Origin: Alviniconcha marisindica
Taxonomy: Eukaryota > Mollusca > Gastropoda > Provannidae
Assembly (NCBI GenBank): GCA_018857735.1
Contig: JABMCL010002216.1
Span: forward strand, 992,501 to 1,056,500
Direction of reading: 5' to 3'
DNA length: 64,000 bases
Every line of letters begins with the position of its first letter. Within the stretch, counting starts at the first letter, position 1. A program made the translations under genes and the position numbers. Shown here piece after piece: positions 1 to 10,900 of the stretch. A model generated the notes under the pieces. That model did not search any database. It had not been told where the DNA came from and saw only the letters and a list, made by a program, of their open reading frames with translations.

Positions 1-108
1 CGCCCTAAAAGTCAGGATTCGCTCTGTATGATCTTTCTCTAAAGGCCAGGATTCGCTCCGTAGGGGCTCGCTCTATAAAGGCCAGGATCCGCTCTGTATG
101 TGCTCGGT

Positions 109-430
109 GAGCCGGTTTGGCCTAGTGGTATGGTGCTAGGCTGGTAAGCGGAAGGACCTCGGTTCGATACCGCTTCGGCTCTCCTTTCTCTTCAAAAAGG
201 TTGTGGTTTGTGGACACTGTCCTGTGACTTTGTCCGTCACTTCCTACTGAAACATTAAAATGGCTCTCATCGCTGCCCATCTTAATGCAAAAGTCTTTCT
301 GGTGGTGACAGTGTAGCGATAGGTATATAATCTCCATCTCCCCCCACCTCCATACCCCCTTTCCCCCCTTCTCTCCGTCCCTAATAAGCCGTACGGTTTC
401 TGTGGACGTTAAGCACCATGTTTACTTACC
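109..430 (+). mobile_element. tRNA-derived SINE, copy 1
   Basis: The head folds like a tRNA: GAGCCG at the start pairs with CGGCTC about 65 bases later. It carries RNA polymerase III box A (TGGCCTAGTGG) and box B (GGTTCGATACC). A non-tRNA body of ~160 bp follows, then a tail ending in ggacgttaagcaccatgttt. The same head-body-tail order repeats in the other copies listed, which defines the family from this window alone. Confidence 0.85.
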
Positions 431-473
431 GTAGGGGTTCGCTCTATAAAGGCCAGGATCCGCTCTGTTGAGG

Positions 474-531
474 CCCGTCCCTAATAAGCCGTACGGTTTC
501 TGTGGACGTTAAGCACCATGTTTACTTACTT
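474..531 (+). mobile_element. SINE 3' tail fragment
   Basis: Only the tail of the SINE family is present (ccgtccctaataagccgtac through ggacgttaagcaccatgttt). It has no tRNA head and lies between two fuller copies. Confidence 0.7.
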
Positions 532-546
532 CTGTTGAGGCTCAGT

Positions 547-757
547 GAGCCGGTTTGGCCCAGCGGTAAGGCGTTAGGCTGGTAAGCAGAGGGACCTCGG
601 TTCGAATCTGCTTCGGCTCTCCTTTCTCTTCAAAAGTTGTGGTCTGTGGACACTGTCTTGTGACTTTGTCCCTCAGAATTAATGAAACATTAAAAAGGCT
701 CCTTAATGCAGAAGTCAATCTGGTGGTGACAGTGTAGCGATAGGTATATAATCTCCC
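547..757 (+). mobile_element. tRNA-derived SINE, copy 2 (tail missing)
   Basis: Box A TGGCCCAGCGG and box B GGTTCGAATCT are present with the shared body up to the tatataatctcc motif. The usual tail is replaced by unrelated repeat sequence. Confidence 0.85.
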
Positions 758-1186
758 TCTTGCTTTTGCTTCAATTGTTCCTCGACAGCTGTGCTACAGA
801 ATTCGTCTTTGTGACTCTGCTCCGCACAGCAGTTGAAACAGCAATTAGTGGAGTACACAAGTTGCTTCGCATTGTCGAAGTCCCCACCGCCTTAACATAG
901 TTGTTGTGGCGGTGGTCCACGGCCTCCTCCGTCCTCGCGGGTCGGAGCGCACGGAGGAGCCACTCACTCCTTCTCCCCCCACCCCTTTACCCGTCCATAA
1001 TAAGCCATCTCGCTTGAAGCAACATGTTTACTTTTTGTAGAGGCTCGTTCTATAAAGGCCAGGACCTGCTCTAGCGGCAAGGTCTTCAGAGCTCAGGAGC
1101 TGTGTGAAAGTCGAGGTGGACGTCCTGGCTCCCCGTCCTAATAAGCCTACGGTTTCTGTGGACGTAAAGCAACACAACTGAACTGA

Positions 1187-1383
1187 ACTAGCGGTAAGGC
1201 GTCAGGCTGGTAAGCAGAAGGACCTCGGTTCGATACCGCTTCGGCTCTACTTTCTCTTCAAAAGGTGGTTTGTGGACACCGTCTTGCGACTTTGTCCCTC
1301 ACAATCAACGAAACATTAAAATGGCTCTCATCGCCGCCCATCTTATGCAGCGGAGTCATTCTGGTGGTGACAGTGTAGCAAAC
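1187..1383 (+). mobile_element. tRNA-derived SINE, copy 3 (5' truncated)
   Basis: The copy starts inside box A (ctagcggtaaggcg), retains box B GGTTCGATACC and most of the body, and ends at the gtgacagtgtagca motif. Confidence 0.75.
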
Positions 1384-1984
1384 AGTAGTAAGTTCGTAAC
1401 AAACAACTCAAATTCTATCAGACGTTTGTTTTATAACTGACCATGTCGCTTACGCCAGCTGAAATAAAACCAAATCGTTTGAATCGAGACGGAACTCTTC
1501 CTCTTTTTTTTACGCGGGGTGGATGCGTCTCATGTTTAGCTGCGTGCCTGGGCGCTAGGTTGCTTCTACAATCATATTAGTACCCAAACTTTAGTTGCGC
1601 CATAGGGTCCAGAAAACTGTCAGCTAACGAGCAGTTTTTTTGTTGGTGCTCAAATAGTAGTAAGTTTGTTACAAACAACTCAAATAAAACAAGGCGTATC
1701 ATTTATAGCCGCCAACAAAGTTTACACCAGCGCAAATAAAACCACAATCGTTTCAGTGAATCGAGACGGAACTCTTTTTCTTACCAGGGATGGATGCGTC
1801 TCGTGTAATGTCCTCAGATGTTAGTTGACATATTAAGGACAAGTTGTGACCAATGCCGAAGCACGGTTCAATAATTCTTTACGTCCACGGAAACCAGAAG
1901 GCTCGTTAGGACGGACAGCTCAGGACGGCCACCTCGACTCTCACACAGCTCCTGAACTATGAAGGCGCTAGGTTGCTTCTAAAG

Positions 1985-2270
1985 ACATATTAGTACCCGA
2001 CTGAACCTTTCGGAGGGTTCTGACCGCGTCGCTGATAGCTGCGCGGAAATAAAGAGTACCCCTTCAGTGACGTAACTAAATCTGGCAGAGTTTGGAGGAG
2101 GGTGCCGGAAAGCGATGCTCGGAGTGTGATTAGTACCCAAACCTTTCGGAGGGCGCTGACCGCGTCGGTAGACAGCTGCACGGAGATAAAGAGTGCCTCT
2201 TCAGAGGCGTAACTAAATCTGGCAGAGTTTGGAGGAAGGTGCCGGAAAGCGCCCATCACCACGTCACACA
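1985..2270 (-). repeat. Two-unit dispersed repeat, inverted relative to 4385-4610
   Basis: Two ~140-150-bp units, each with a ctggcagagtttggagga / ggtgccggaaagcg core, lie in tandem. Reverse-complement versions occur at about 4385-4610, with the pattern gctttccggcaccttcctcc and cgcacagctgtccaccgacg. I do not recognise the family, and the frames through it give no known protein. Confidence 0.6.
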
Positions 2271-2643
2271 CTCCACGCGGCACTAAAGGCCGCCGCACAC
2301 GTAGGCAACAAGCCGCAGCCACAGACCGCGTAACAGCAAAACGTCAAGTTTTTTTTTTTTTTGAATGGCTCCGTGTGCGAGATGAAAGCCGCGCTACGCA
2401 ACGCCAAACTCTGTGGCGAAGCGCTAGGCAAGAGCAGTCAACCACAACGCAGAACAATAGTCAGTGCGCGGTGCTTACACTATGTCTCCGATATAAATGA
2501 CGCGACTACTTGACTTGTATAAATTTGCCTTATGGTTTCTGTGGACGTTAAGCACCATGTTTACTTACTTACTTGTATTAATCATAGTTCAGGAGCTGTG
2601 TGAGAGTCGAGGTGGCCGTCCTGGGCTTTCCGTCCTAACGAGT

Positions 2644-2960
2644 GAGCCGGTTTGGCCTAGCGGTAAGGCGTTAGGCTGGTAAGCGGAAGGACCTCGGTTC
2701 GATACCGCTTCGGCTCTCCTTTCTCTTCAAAAGAGTTGTGCTTTGTGGACACTGTCCTGTGACTTTGTCCATCACTTCCTTCTGAAACATTAAAATGGCT
2801 CTCATCGCTGCCCATCTTAATGCAGGTCATTCTGGTGGTGACAGTGTAGAGATAGGGATATAATCTCCCTCTCCCCCCACCTCCATATCTCCCTTCCCCC
2901 CTTCTCCCCGTCCCTAATAAGCCGTACGGTTTCTGTGGACGTTAAGCACCATGTTTACTT
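2644..2960 (+). mobile_element. tRNA-derived SINE, copy 4 (full length)
   Basis: Complete head, body and tail: box A TGGCCTAGCGG matches the TRGYNNANNGG consensus, box B is GGTTCGATACC, and the tail ends at gttaagcaccatgtttact. This is one of the best copies for defining a consensus. Confidence 0.88.
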
Positions 2961-2974
2961 TCTAACGAGCCTGT

Positions 2975-3256
2975 GAGCCGGTTTGGTCTAGCGGTAAGGC
3001 GTTAGGCTGGTAAGCAGAGGGACCTCGGTTCGAATCCGCTTCGGCTCTCCTTTCTCTTCAAAAGTTGTGGTCTGTGGGCACTGTCTTGTGACTTTATCCC
3101 TCACAATTATGAAACATTAAAATGGCTCTCATCGCTGCCCACCTTAATGCATAAGTCATTCTGGTGGTGAAAGTGTAGCGATAGGTATATAATCCCCCTG
3201 TCCGTAATAAACCTTATGGTTTCTGTGGACGATAAGCACCATGTTTACTTACTTAC
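2975..3256 (+). mobile_element. tRNA-derived SINE, copy 5 (full length)
   Basis: It lies head-to-tail 15 bp after copy 4. Box A is TGGTCTAGCGG, box B GGTTCGAATCC, and the tail is ttatggtttctgtggacg followed by taagcaccatgtttactta. Confidence 0.87.
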
Positions 3257-3439
3257 TAACGAGCCTTATGGTTTCCGTGGACGTAAAGCAATATTGAACC
3301 ATGCTCACGCATGGATCTCAGCTTGTCCCTCATCCGTCAACCGACATCCGAGGACATTAAGCAACAGCGGAAGGAAGGAAGAACCGACTGAAATCCCCAT
3401 GTATATTACGATCAGTACGGTTGCTACGACGATGAGACA

Positions 3440-3960
3440 GGGCTCGGAAGGTGAGGTGTGAGGTTGTTAGTCATGGCCCGGTTTAATTCATTTTAATCGC
3501 CCGCATGCCTGTCGCTTGAGCACTGCCGCCTGTGTGTGTGCGACTGAGGGAGCTGTGGTACGCCACACCAACACTGACGTCATGGCGCGTGCGGCATGCG
3601 ACACGACATTGTGTTTGTGACTGTTCCGCGGCACAGCAGCTGGGACAGCAGTTGCGTGGTACAGTAGTTGCAGCGCATTGCCGACGCAACTGCCTTAACA
3701 TTTTGTTGTTTTGGCGGCGGTACACGGCATCCTTAGTCTTCCACGTTGGCGCCTGTCTCGAATCTTCACTCTTTCCCCTTTCCTCCTTGTCCCCGTTCCT
3801 AATAGGTCCCCTCGCCTCTGTGGACGTTAAGCAAAACTATACCCGCGAGAGGCCACGCCGAGGTAGCATCACAGTGACGTCAGCGTTGCTCAGTGTGGCT
3901 TACAACAGTTCTCTCTCTCTCGTTCACACGAGCGACAGTGCTGACTGAAGCGACAGCCGT
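3440..3960 (+). repeat. Dispersed repeat with two perfect CRE palindromes
   Basis: Resembles the stretch at about 790-930 (shared features: gtgactctgctccgcacagcag-like, then gcattg, then ccttaacat.ttgttgt.ggcgg). TGACGTCA occurs at 3575-3582 and 3875-3882. A 138-codon open frame crosses it, but its product is unlike any protein I know and it overlaps repeat sequence, so no gene is called. Confidence 0.45.
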
Positions 3961-4384
3961 TTCGGCGCCGATGCAAATGGGCATGAGCAAGTTCAACAAC
4001 TTCAGTCACACTTATCTTCCAAGCCCCGTCTCATCGGCGTAGCAATGACTTGATCGATCCGATCGCAATATACATGTAAATGTGTTCGATGTGAAAATGA
4101 TTTGTCAGTTCAGACACAAGTCAACTAGTCTCGCGCTGGTTCAGTCTGAATCGCGAGCCGACGGTAAGCCCGCTCAGACTCGGCGTTGCCAAGTCTGCAA
4201 CAACAGCGCTTCAAGCCGCACGACAAAACAGAACGGGGCCTGTTCCTACTCTACGCGTGTTGCGGCCGGGCTGCGGCCGTGGCGTGACTCAGTTTCGGAT
4301 CACGCACACGCCGCGGGAGCCACTCCAAAAAAAAATAATTCAAGAGACGCTCTGCGGCTGTTGCGTGGCTTGCTGCTGTGGCGT

Positions 4385-4640
4385 GTCACCCCACACTCCG
4401 AGCATCGCTTTCCGGCACCTTCCTCCAGACTCTGCAAGAACTGGTTACGCCACAGAAGGGGCACTCTTTTATCTCCGCACAGCTGTCCACCGACGCTATC
4501 AGCGCCATCAGGTTTGGGTACTCATGAGACTGTGCAAGCAACTCACACTCCGAGCACCGTTTTCCGGCACCTTCCTCCAAGGAAGGAAGGATGTCGTAAA
4601 CCAGTGCTTGGAGTTTGCAAGCAACTTTATCCAAGCACAC
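4385..4640 (+). repeat. Dispersed repeat, inverted partner of 1985-2270
   Basis: Plus-strand version of the ctttccggcaccttcctcc repeat. A second partial unit begins near 4540, and a third fragment (ggaggaaggatgccgtaaac) lies near 4884. Confidence 0.55.
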
Positions 4641-4997
4641 ACGTATACACTGAGGCGCGTCAGAGTTCCATCTCGATTCCGAATGATTTCGGTTTAAAAT
4701 GATTTGTGCATGCGTAAAGAACGTTGGCGATTATAAAAGAAGCGCCTGATATAATCTGAGTCGTCTGTTACAAACACACTGCCATTTGAGCACCATTTGA
4801 GAGAAGAAGAAACAAAATCCGTTAGTAAACAGTTTTTCTTTTTCTTTTCGAGACCTATTGTCTAATCAATTATGGCAGTGATTGGAGGAAGGATGCCGTA
4901 AACCAGTGCTTGGAGTTTGGCGTCACCCATCAGTGTCTGCGGAGGCCTACCGTCCCCAGAGCTTCAGGCCAGCCGTAGACTACTCGCTGCGTCATTA

Positions 4998-5125
4998 GAG
5001 AGGGTTAGTACACGGGTGGTAACCTCTGACCAGTGACCTCTCATCCACACACAAATCGCTGACGTCACAAGAGAACGTTCCCTAACCAATACCACTACTA
5101 CTACCACCTGTGTACTAACCCTCTC
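4998..5125. mobile_element. 128-bp MITE with 23-bp inverted ends and TA target duplication
   Basis: The left end gagagggttagtacacgggt is matched at the right end by its reverse complement with one mismatch over 23 bp. Both ends are flanked by TA (4996-4997 and 5126-5127). Short size, long inverted ends and a TA duplication fit a non-autonomous Tc1/mariner-type element. The interior holds a perfect CRE palindrome at 5060-5067. Confidence 0.75.
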
Positions 5126-5204
5126 TATTTACCGGCTGGAACGTGACCACCGTGACATTCCTGCGCTCTCGGAATACCGGCCGGGTTGGGTGGCAATCTC
5201 TAGC

Positions 5205-5580
5205 GAGGCAGCGCTGCTCACAGTGTCATGTCACCAGTCACCAGTCATGCAGCTGCAATATTTTGTCGCTGCAAAGCCGTGCAGAATTTTGCGGCGGCTG
5301 CCGCAAAAACAAGAGCGCTGCTCACTGTCAGTGACGGGCCAGTCAATGCAGCTGCAATATTTTGTTTTCTGCAAAGCCGTGCAGTTTTGCGGCGGCCGCA
5401 AAAAACTAAAACAAACAAACAACAAACAAACAAATAAAAACAAAACAGCAAACAAACAACAGCAACAACAAAAACAGCGCGGCGGCTCACTGTGACGGGT
5501 CAGTCTGAGCAGCTGCAATATTTTGTCGCTGCAAAGCCGTGCACATTTTGAGGCTGTTGCAAAACACGGCCAGTGCAACT
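5205..5580 (+). repeat. Three-unit tandem repeat
   Basis: The core gcagctgcaatattttgt, followed by gctgcaaagccgtgca, occurs three times (about 5248, 5346 and 5509). The last two are separated by an AC-rich insert of caaa/aaca runs. Confidence 0.75.
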
Positions 5581-5655
5581 AGAAAAAAGAAGAAGAAAAA
5601 GAAAAAGAAAAAAAGAGAAGAAAAAAAAAAGGAAAAAAAAGAAAAAGGAAAGAGG
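5581..5655. repeat. Purine-only tract
   Basis: About 75 bases of almost pure A and G (gaa and aaag runs). A simple low-complexity repeat. Confidence 0.85.
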
Positions 5656-6039
5656 CAATCAATTTTCAGTTGCAGAGACAAAAGCAATATTTCAGGAATA
5701 ACAAAGCTGCCTATCGTTCTTTGCCATCTGCAAAACTTGTGGCATATTTGAAGGCTCACTCTCGGCAGTGCCGCAGAACTGAACGACCGTTGGAGCGCGG
5801 CAAAAAGAAAAAGAAGAAAGTCAACTAAACTGAGATCACTTGTGAGTGAGTGGTACGCGCCTGTCCTTTCAGCGTTCTTTTAACAACTTACAAGTAAACA
5901 CACCAGGTATAGTTTGACTAAGACGTGATGGCAGCTTGGCAAAAAAATAAGCTGCCGGAATGAACAGCCGGGAAAGCACACGACTGAGTTAGAAAGGACT
6001 GACAACTTGAATTCCTGGCAGCAGGCAAAACACGGAAAG

Positions 6040-7130
6040 CTACAATCTGAGCTGGTCACACCGTCACTCAGTGAATGAGCCGGCACACCGCGGCCCGGCC
6101 CGGCGGAGACCGGCGGCCGAATCTCGGACAACGACGTCGTGAACTGGACTGAAATAGCCTACAGGCAGTCACGCGGCCATTCGGCCCGGCTACCGGCGTC
6201 AACGGTATCCGGCCACGGACGATCAGGCCACAGCGATTTACCACGACTCAGAAATGACTGAATGACGCCGGGTAGACCGGCAGTGCACTGACTCGAGATC
6301 GCCGAAAGACTCACTGAATGTCAGTTTGCAAAGCCGGTCAGTCACTGACTGAGTCTCAGTCAGCCATTTGTGCCGCCCCGCATTACACTGACCTTTCCGC
6401 CGCCGCCGGGGGTTGACTAGTCTAGCCACGGCCACGGCGGCACAGCCCCGGGCATGGACTTATCATTACATATACATTATATGTGTATCCCATTGTTTTT
6501 ACTCCGAGAAGCGTGGCGGATGGCTGAGGCAGCTTGGATTGTCCGGCATGGACAGCCGGTTAGGCCTACTCACTGAGTCGGACTCAGTGACTGAGCCACT
6601 GTGAGCGGCGGCTACTGGGCCAAGCCGCTGTCACTGACTCAGTCAGTGAATGACTGACGAGTAGCCAGCTATCTTTTTTCCAGCGGCCGGGACGATTATC
6701 ACTGATGGGGTCACAAACCAATCACTGAACCAACCAAAACCATCCGTTGTAATTGCGCAGTGGAAACAATAACCCTGTCAGACCATGCCGGAACTGATGA
6801 AACCGCCGTAGGGTACTGAATTGATAAAGCTATTCAAACTTCAGTGTGCTGGACTGACTGACTGATTTTGCCGGAGTGACGGACTCACTAGTCAGTGGCC
6901 ATACTTGTAATGCAAAATTCGGCAACCCCGCGAACGGCGGAACGCTTCGCCGGGGTATATTCTGCGCCGGGGGAGAAACAAATCGGATAGATATTGATGG
7001 ATACTGGATACCCTGTATGCAAATCATTTTTAAGACTACACCGTTCATTGGCCATCAGAAAGCAGCGCGCCAAAGTTACGTCTTCCCGGCGCGTGTGACT
7101 GACCCCGGCGTTTGCGTCAGTCACTAACAT
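6040..7130. promoter_or_regulatory. Cluster of TCACTGACT-type palindromes upstream of the zinc-finger gene
   Basis: Two perfect inverted repeats stand out: 6570-6590 (tcactgagtc, central g, gactcagtga) and 6631-6649 (tcactgact, central c, agtcagtga). The second contains the AP-1-like core TGACTCA. Single or broken versions of the motif recur near 6062, 6286, 6340, 6700, 6855 and 7094. The cluster is 0.5-1.4 kb upstream of the presumed first exon. A regulatory role is inference; it could also be an old tandem repeat. Confidence 0.4.
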
Positions 7131-7330
7131 CATTTTAGCGTTGAATGGAACGAAATTATGAACATGAAAGCTTTTACGTACGATATGTATGACAGTTATG
7201 CACCAACAGTCCATTTTGTACACCTGACATGTCCCTGGCTCATCCAGTCGTTCTGATCGTATGGTCCAAGTGGAAACTAAGATTTCTGAGGCCCGGATGT
7301 TGAGGTCAGCACGGCGGCCATATTGTTCTG
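7040..7330 (+). promoter_or_regulatory. Probable promoter of the zinc-finger gene
   Basis: Three motifs common in TATA-less animal promoters lie just before the presumed 5' non-coding exon: an inverted CCAAT box (attgg, 7047-7051), an E2F-like site (gcgccaaa, 7067-7074) and a YY1-like ggcggccatattg at about 7313-7325. The start site cannot be fixed from sequence alone. Confidence 0.4.
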
Positions 7331-7439
7331 GCTGCCAGAAGCCGAGAGGACAGGCCACCTTCCGAAAAACATGGACGACGATATATGATCGCGATTCAGT
7401 GCTTCTGACATAGTTTCTTTGCGCTTGAAGGCGGAAATG
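7326..7439 (+). other. Presumed 5' non-coding exon of the zinc-finger gene
   Basis: It ends in a strong splice donor (aaatg|gtaagt, donor at 7440). The next exon begins at 7868 after a ctgcag acceptor. The upstream limit is arbitrary. The ATG at the exon end is not required, because the next exon supplies its own ATG right after an in-frame TGA. Confidence 0.4.
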
Positions 7440-7867
7440 GTAAGTTGGAGTAGTTTTTGTGTGTACTGAAAGCGGATTAAGCGACGTTCGAGAGATCTGA
7501 AGGTTCCCACGTTTTCGGCCGGAAGGTGTCCTTTAGTCCTCGCTGAGATGGTTTTCAATGAACTTTTCACCCTCTCGCCCAATTTTGAACATAATTTTTA
7601 AAATTCTGAATAGAAAAATCAACTTTTTATTAGTATGCAAAAAATGTAGTAGGTATATGAAGGCCATCGACACAAAATTGTACTTGGAATCGGGGCACTT
7701 GCTGCTGACCTACTTTCGGAAGTTGGCAATTTAAAGTTCAAAAGGTATTGCAAAACTCATGAGCAGGCCGTATCTGAATTAAAGGTAGTTACTCATATGT
7801 TGACCAGCATATCTGTTTTCATGGTAATAGTTTTTATTTATTTTTCATTGACGTTTTGAGACTGCAG

Positions 7868-7972
7868 CAACTTGTTACCTTTTGAGCCATGCTACCCCAA
7901 AGACTACTCATCAGTGACGACAAGAACACCAAGTGGATATTGCAGCCAGTGCTTGTTAAGAATGCAGTCAAG
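7868..7972 (+). CDS. Zinc-finger gene coding exon 1 (ATG at 7889)
   Basis: Acceptor ctgcag before 7868, then 21 non-coding bases including an in-frame TGA, then 28 codons from MLPQRLLISDDKNTKWILQP onward. The donor aag|gttcag is weak. Phase 0 at the end. Confidence 0.65.
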
Positions 7973-10900
7973 GTTCAGATTTATAACAACACTTTTTGGT
8001 GGTAAACATTGCTGTGCATGGCGATGGAATTATATAATTTGTAGGTGTTTTTTTTAATGTTTGCTGTTGTTTTTTTTTCTCCACAGTTACTGGTCACAGT
8101 TTTATTAATGCTTTTGAACTGGTCCTTGGACTTGGTAAGTTGAATGTATTCCTGAAACTAAGTGTTTCTGTTACCAGTCAACTACTATTGGGCGCAGATG
8201 TTGATGCCTGTTTCTGTTTGTTTTTTTACCTATGAAGTTGAAGTCAAACTGAAAACCTACATTTCATTGAATTGTACCTTGTCTGTCATGGTTGTATCGG
8301 TTGAATTTGCTGTGTTTTTTAATTCATTCAGATTTGTGTAATTTTTTATTTTAAATGAAGTAGTGACCTGTATGTACAGAATTGAAACTGCTTGATGATG
8401 GCAGTTGACAAGGGAAAATTTGCTTTCAGATCGAGTAACTTGTCACAATAAATATAATAATTAATATTAGTATGATAATTGAATCTGCCAAATTGTGAAT
8501 TGTGGTATAGGTTGTTTTCACACTCAAACATACACGTTGTGTGAATCATATGTGTATGCATGCACACCAGCATGGATGTGCACGCACAAACACACACAAT
8601 CATCCTTTAAAAAAAGAAGATGTTGCTCTTTAGTAATATTAATAGTAATACACTATACAGTAATACAAATAGTGTGAACATTTTGTTAAATTTTGAAGAA
8701 GGTAACTTAGATTCACTTAGATAAGTTAGAAGAACATAATACTTAAATGTTTTGACTCTTGTATTTAAAACAAACAATTTTGACTAGCTACCAGTTTTAT
8801 GAATGTGGACATTTTACCAATATGGTATTCAAATTCAGTCAGTGAATTGTACTTTGTAGCCACCTCGGATTGAGTGAGATGAGTGGCCTCACAGACTCTT
8901 GCAGAACTTGCGCTGTATGCAATGGCCAGAAAATACCACATGTACAACAGTGTCTGAACTTGTGCTGTATGCAGTGGCCAGAGAATACCATATACATGTA
9001 CAACAAACTATGTCTGAACTTGCGCTGTATACAGTAGCCAGAGAATACCACATGAACAACAAACTGTGCCAGAACTTGCACTGTATACAGTGGCCAGAGA
9101 ATACCACAACAAGCTATGTCTGAACTGTATGCAGTAGTCAGAGAATACCACATGTACAACAAACTATGAACTTGTGCTGTATGCAGTAGCGAGAGAATAC
9201 CACATATACAACAAACTATAAATGTCTGAACTGTATGCAGTAGCCAGAGAATACCACATGTACAACAAATCATGTCTGATCTTGTGCTGTATCATGTATG
9301 CAGTGGCCAGAGTAGGATTAGGAAGTAACTTGGAGTTTTACGCCCAGTTGTGGTCAGAGAATACCACATGTATAACAAACTATATTAGCTTTTAAGAAAT
9401 GTGATACTGTGATACTTAGTCTGGTCACTAGAGCAAAAGAAGCTAGTTTAAAATTACCTGTGATAAAAGAATAGGGCTACTACTGTAGCAGTTAGTAGAC
9501 TAGTAGTAGTACTAGGCTACTGACTAGTACTACCCAAGCAGGGATGGCTATTTATTACTTATGTTACTGTTAGTGTTGCTGGCGTCAGTGACAATGGTCA
9601 AGACTCCTGTTTACTAATCAGGCTGTTTGTGTAACTGAATTAGTGAATGATATGTAACTTGTAAGGTGAAGATCTGCCCTCAACTGCCAGTGGGGAAGAC
9701 AGCTGAGTCACCATATAGCACTATATAGGTGTGCTGTTTCACTTTCAGAAGCTGGAGAAACAGGGCTCAGTGATGCCAGGTGAGAAGCCAACCACAGTGT
9801 CCATACCACATTCACTCACCATGCTGTCTCCAGTGCGCATTGCTTCCATGTCAGAGGTGAGTCAGTATGTTTTCTTGTGCATTTTGATCGGCTTATTTGC
9901 TGTTTTGTTTGACTGGCCTGGAGTGTATGTGTTTTTTGTTTGTTTCTTTTAGCTAGATCAGTAGGTGGTAAAATTTCATAGTGATAAGGTTGTTAATTTT
10001 CCATACACACTTCATACAAACTTGCATAAATTGGGATGGAGGAAACAAGGTTGATTTTTAATGTACATTTTAACACACAGTCAGCAGTGATGGTCATTAT
10101 GTCAGAATGAAACTAAAAACAACATGTATAATCATAATGTATGTCAAACAGAGAATTTTTAGAAGCCCAAGTTACAAATGGCATGACACTATGTTTTAAG
10201 GTAATGTGTGTGTGTGTGTGTGTGTGGGGGGGGGGGGGGTATAAACTGGGAGGGCACAAATGTGAAAAGACATAATGCTTGGCAAGAGATGAAGCATGCA
10301 AAGCTGCATTCTTACCTATGCCAGGTGTAAAACAAACAAAAAAAGTTGTCATGAATATGATTTTGTGTGAGGTTATATCATTCTAATGTCCAGGCATAGG
10401 AATCTTTGAACTAGTGGCACCAGTCAGATTTACCCTGGTTGTGAAAGTGTTTTTATTGATTTGGCTGTTCCTAGTGTTAGTGTTACTTACAAGTTATAGC
10501 AGACAACAGCAAAGTCCTCTTGTTTTGGTGTGTAAAGGATTTGGGGCATTTCACACTGTTTTGTCCATGTTACTACAGAACTTATTTACAAAACTTTACA
10601 GTCTTACACTCTCATGTCTAAGACTGCTGCTTAGTGCTATAGTCATGTCACAGTTTTGTTCATTAGTCCTATGTTGAATGAGATCCATTTTGACGTATAA
10701 TCAAGTGTGTGTACTGGTCAGGTATGAGTCCAGTGTTCATTCAGCTGGCCATGTATCTGACATTGTAGAACTGGCCAGCTGGACATCTATTTTGTGACAG
10801 AAACACCCTTAACTTAAGGCTTGGATTATCTCAGTTGATGTAAAAAATTAATAAGATACTGTGACAGTAATGGCCCTTGAAAGCTTTTCAGTTAAAGGTT

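Larger units (their letters stand above)
1..4990. repeat. Nested dispersed-repeat region
   Basis: No gene is supported here. The stretch is built of SINE copies (listed separately), free SINE tails, and a short motif around ctctataaaggccaggat that recurs near 71-90, 440-475 and 1050-1070. Another motif, caggagctgtgtgagagtcg, recurs near 1090, near 1930 (inverted) and near 2590, next to SINE tails. A ~170-bp piece with cgaatcgagacggaactct-like sequence occurs twice in tandem near 1388-1545 and 1650-1815, and a related inverted piece lies near 4665-4690. The block around 790-930 resembles the block around 3590-3730. Open frames of 100-200 codons here have no recognisable protein and overlap repeats. 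Confidence 0.7.

Noticed and set aside
109..182. Functional tRNA gene
   Set aside because: The tRNA-like fold and pol III boxes are there, but the same head with the same body and tail occurs eight times, so this is a SINE head.
3532..4702. Plus-strand open frames of 138, 206 and 146 codons
   Set aside because: They overlap each other in different frames and run through dispersed repeats. No recognisable domain, and no splice or promoter context.
7277..7582. Minus-strand 101- and 156-codon frames over the promoter region
   Set aside because: No domain; they overlap the presumed first exon and its donor on the opposite strand.
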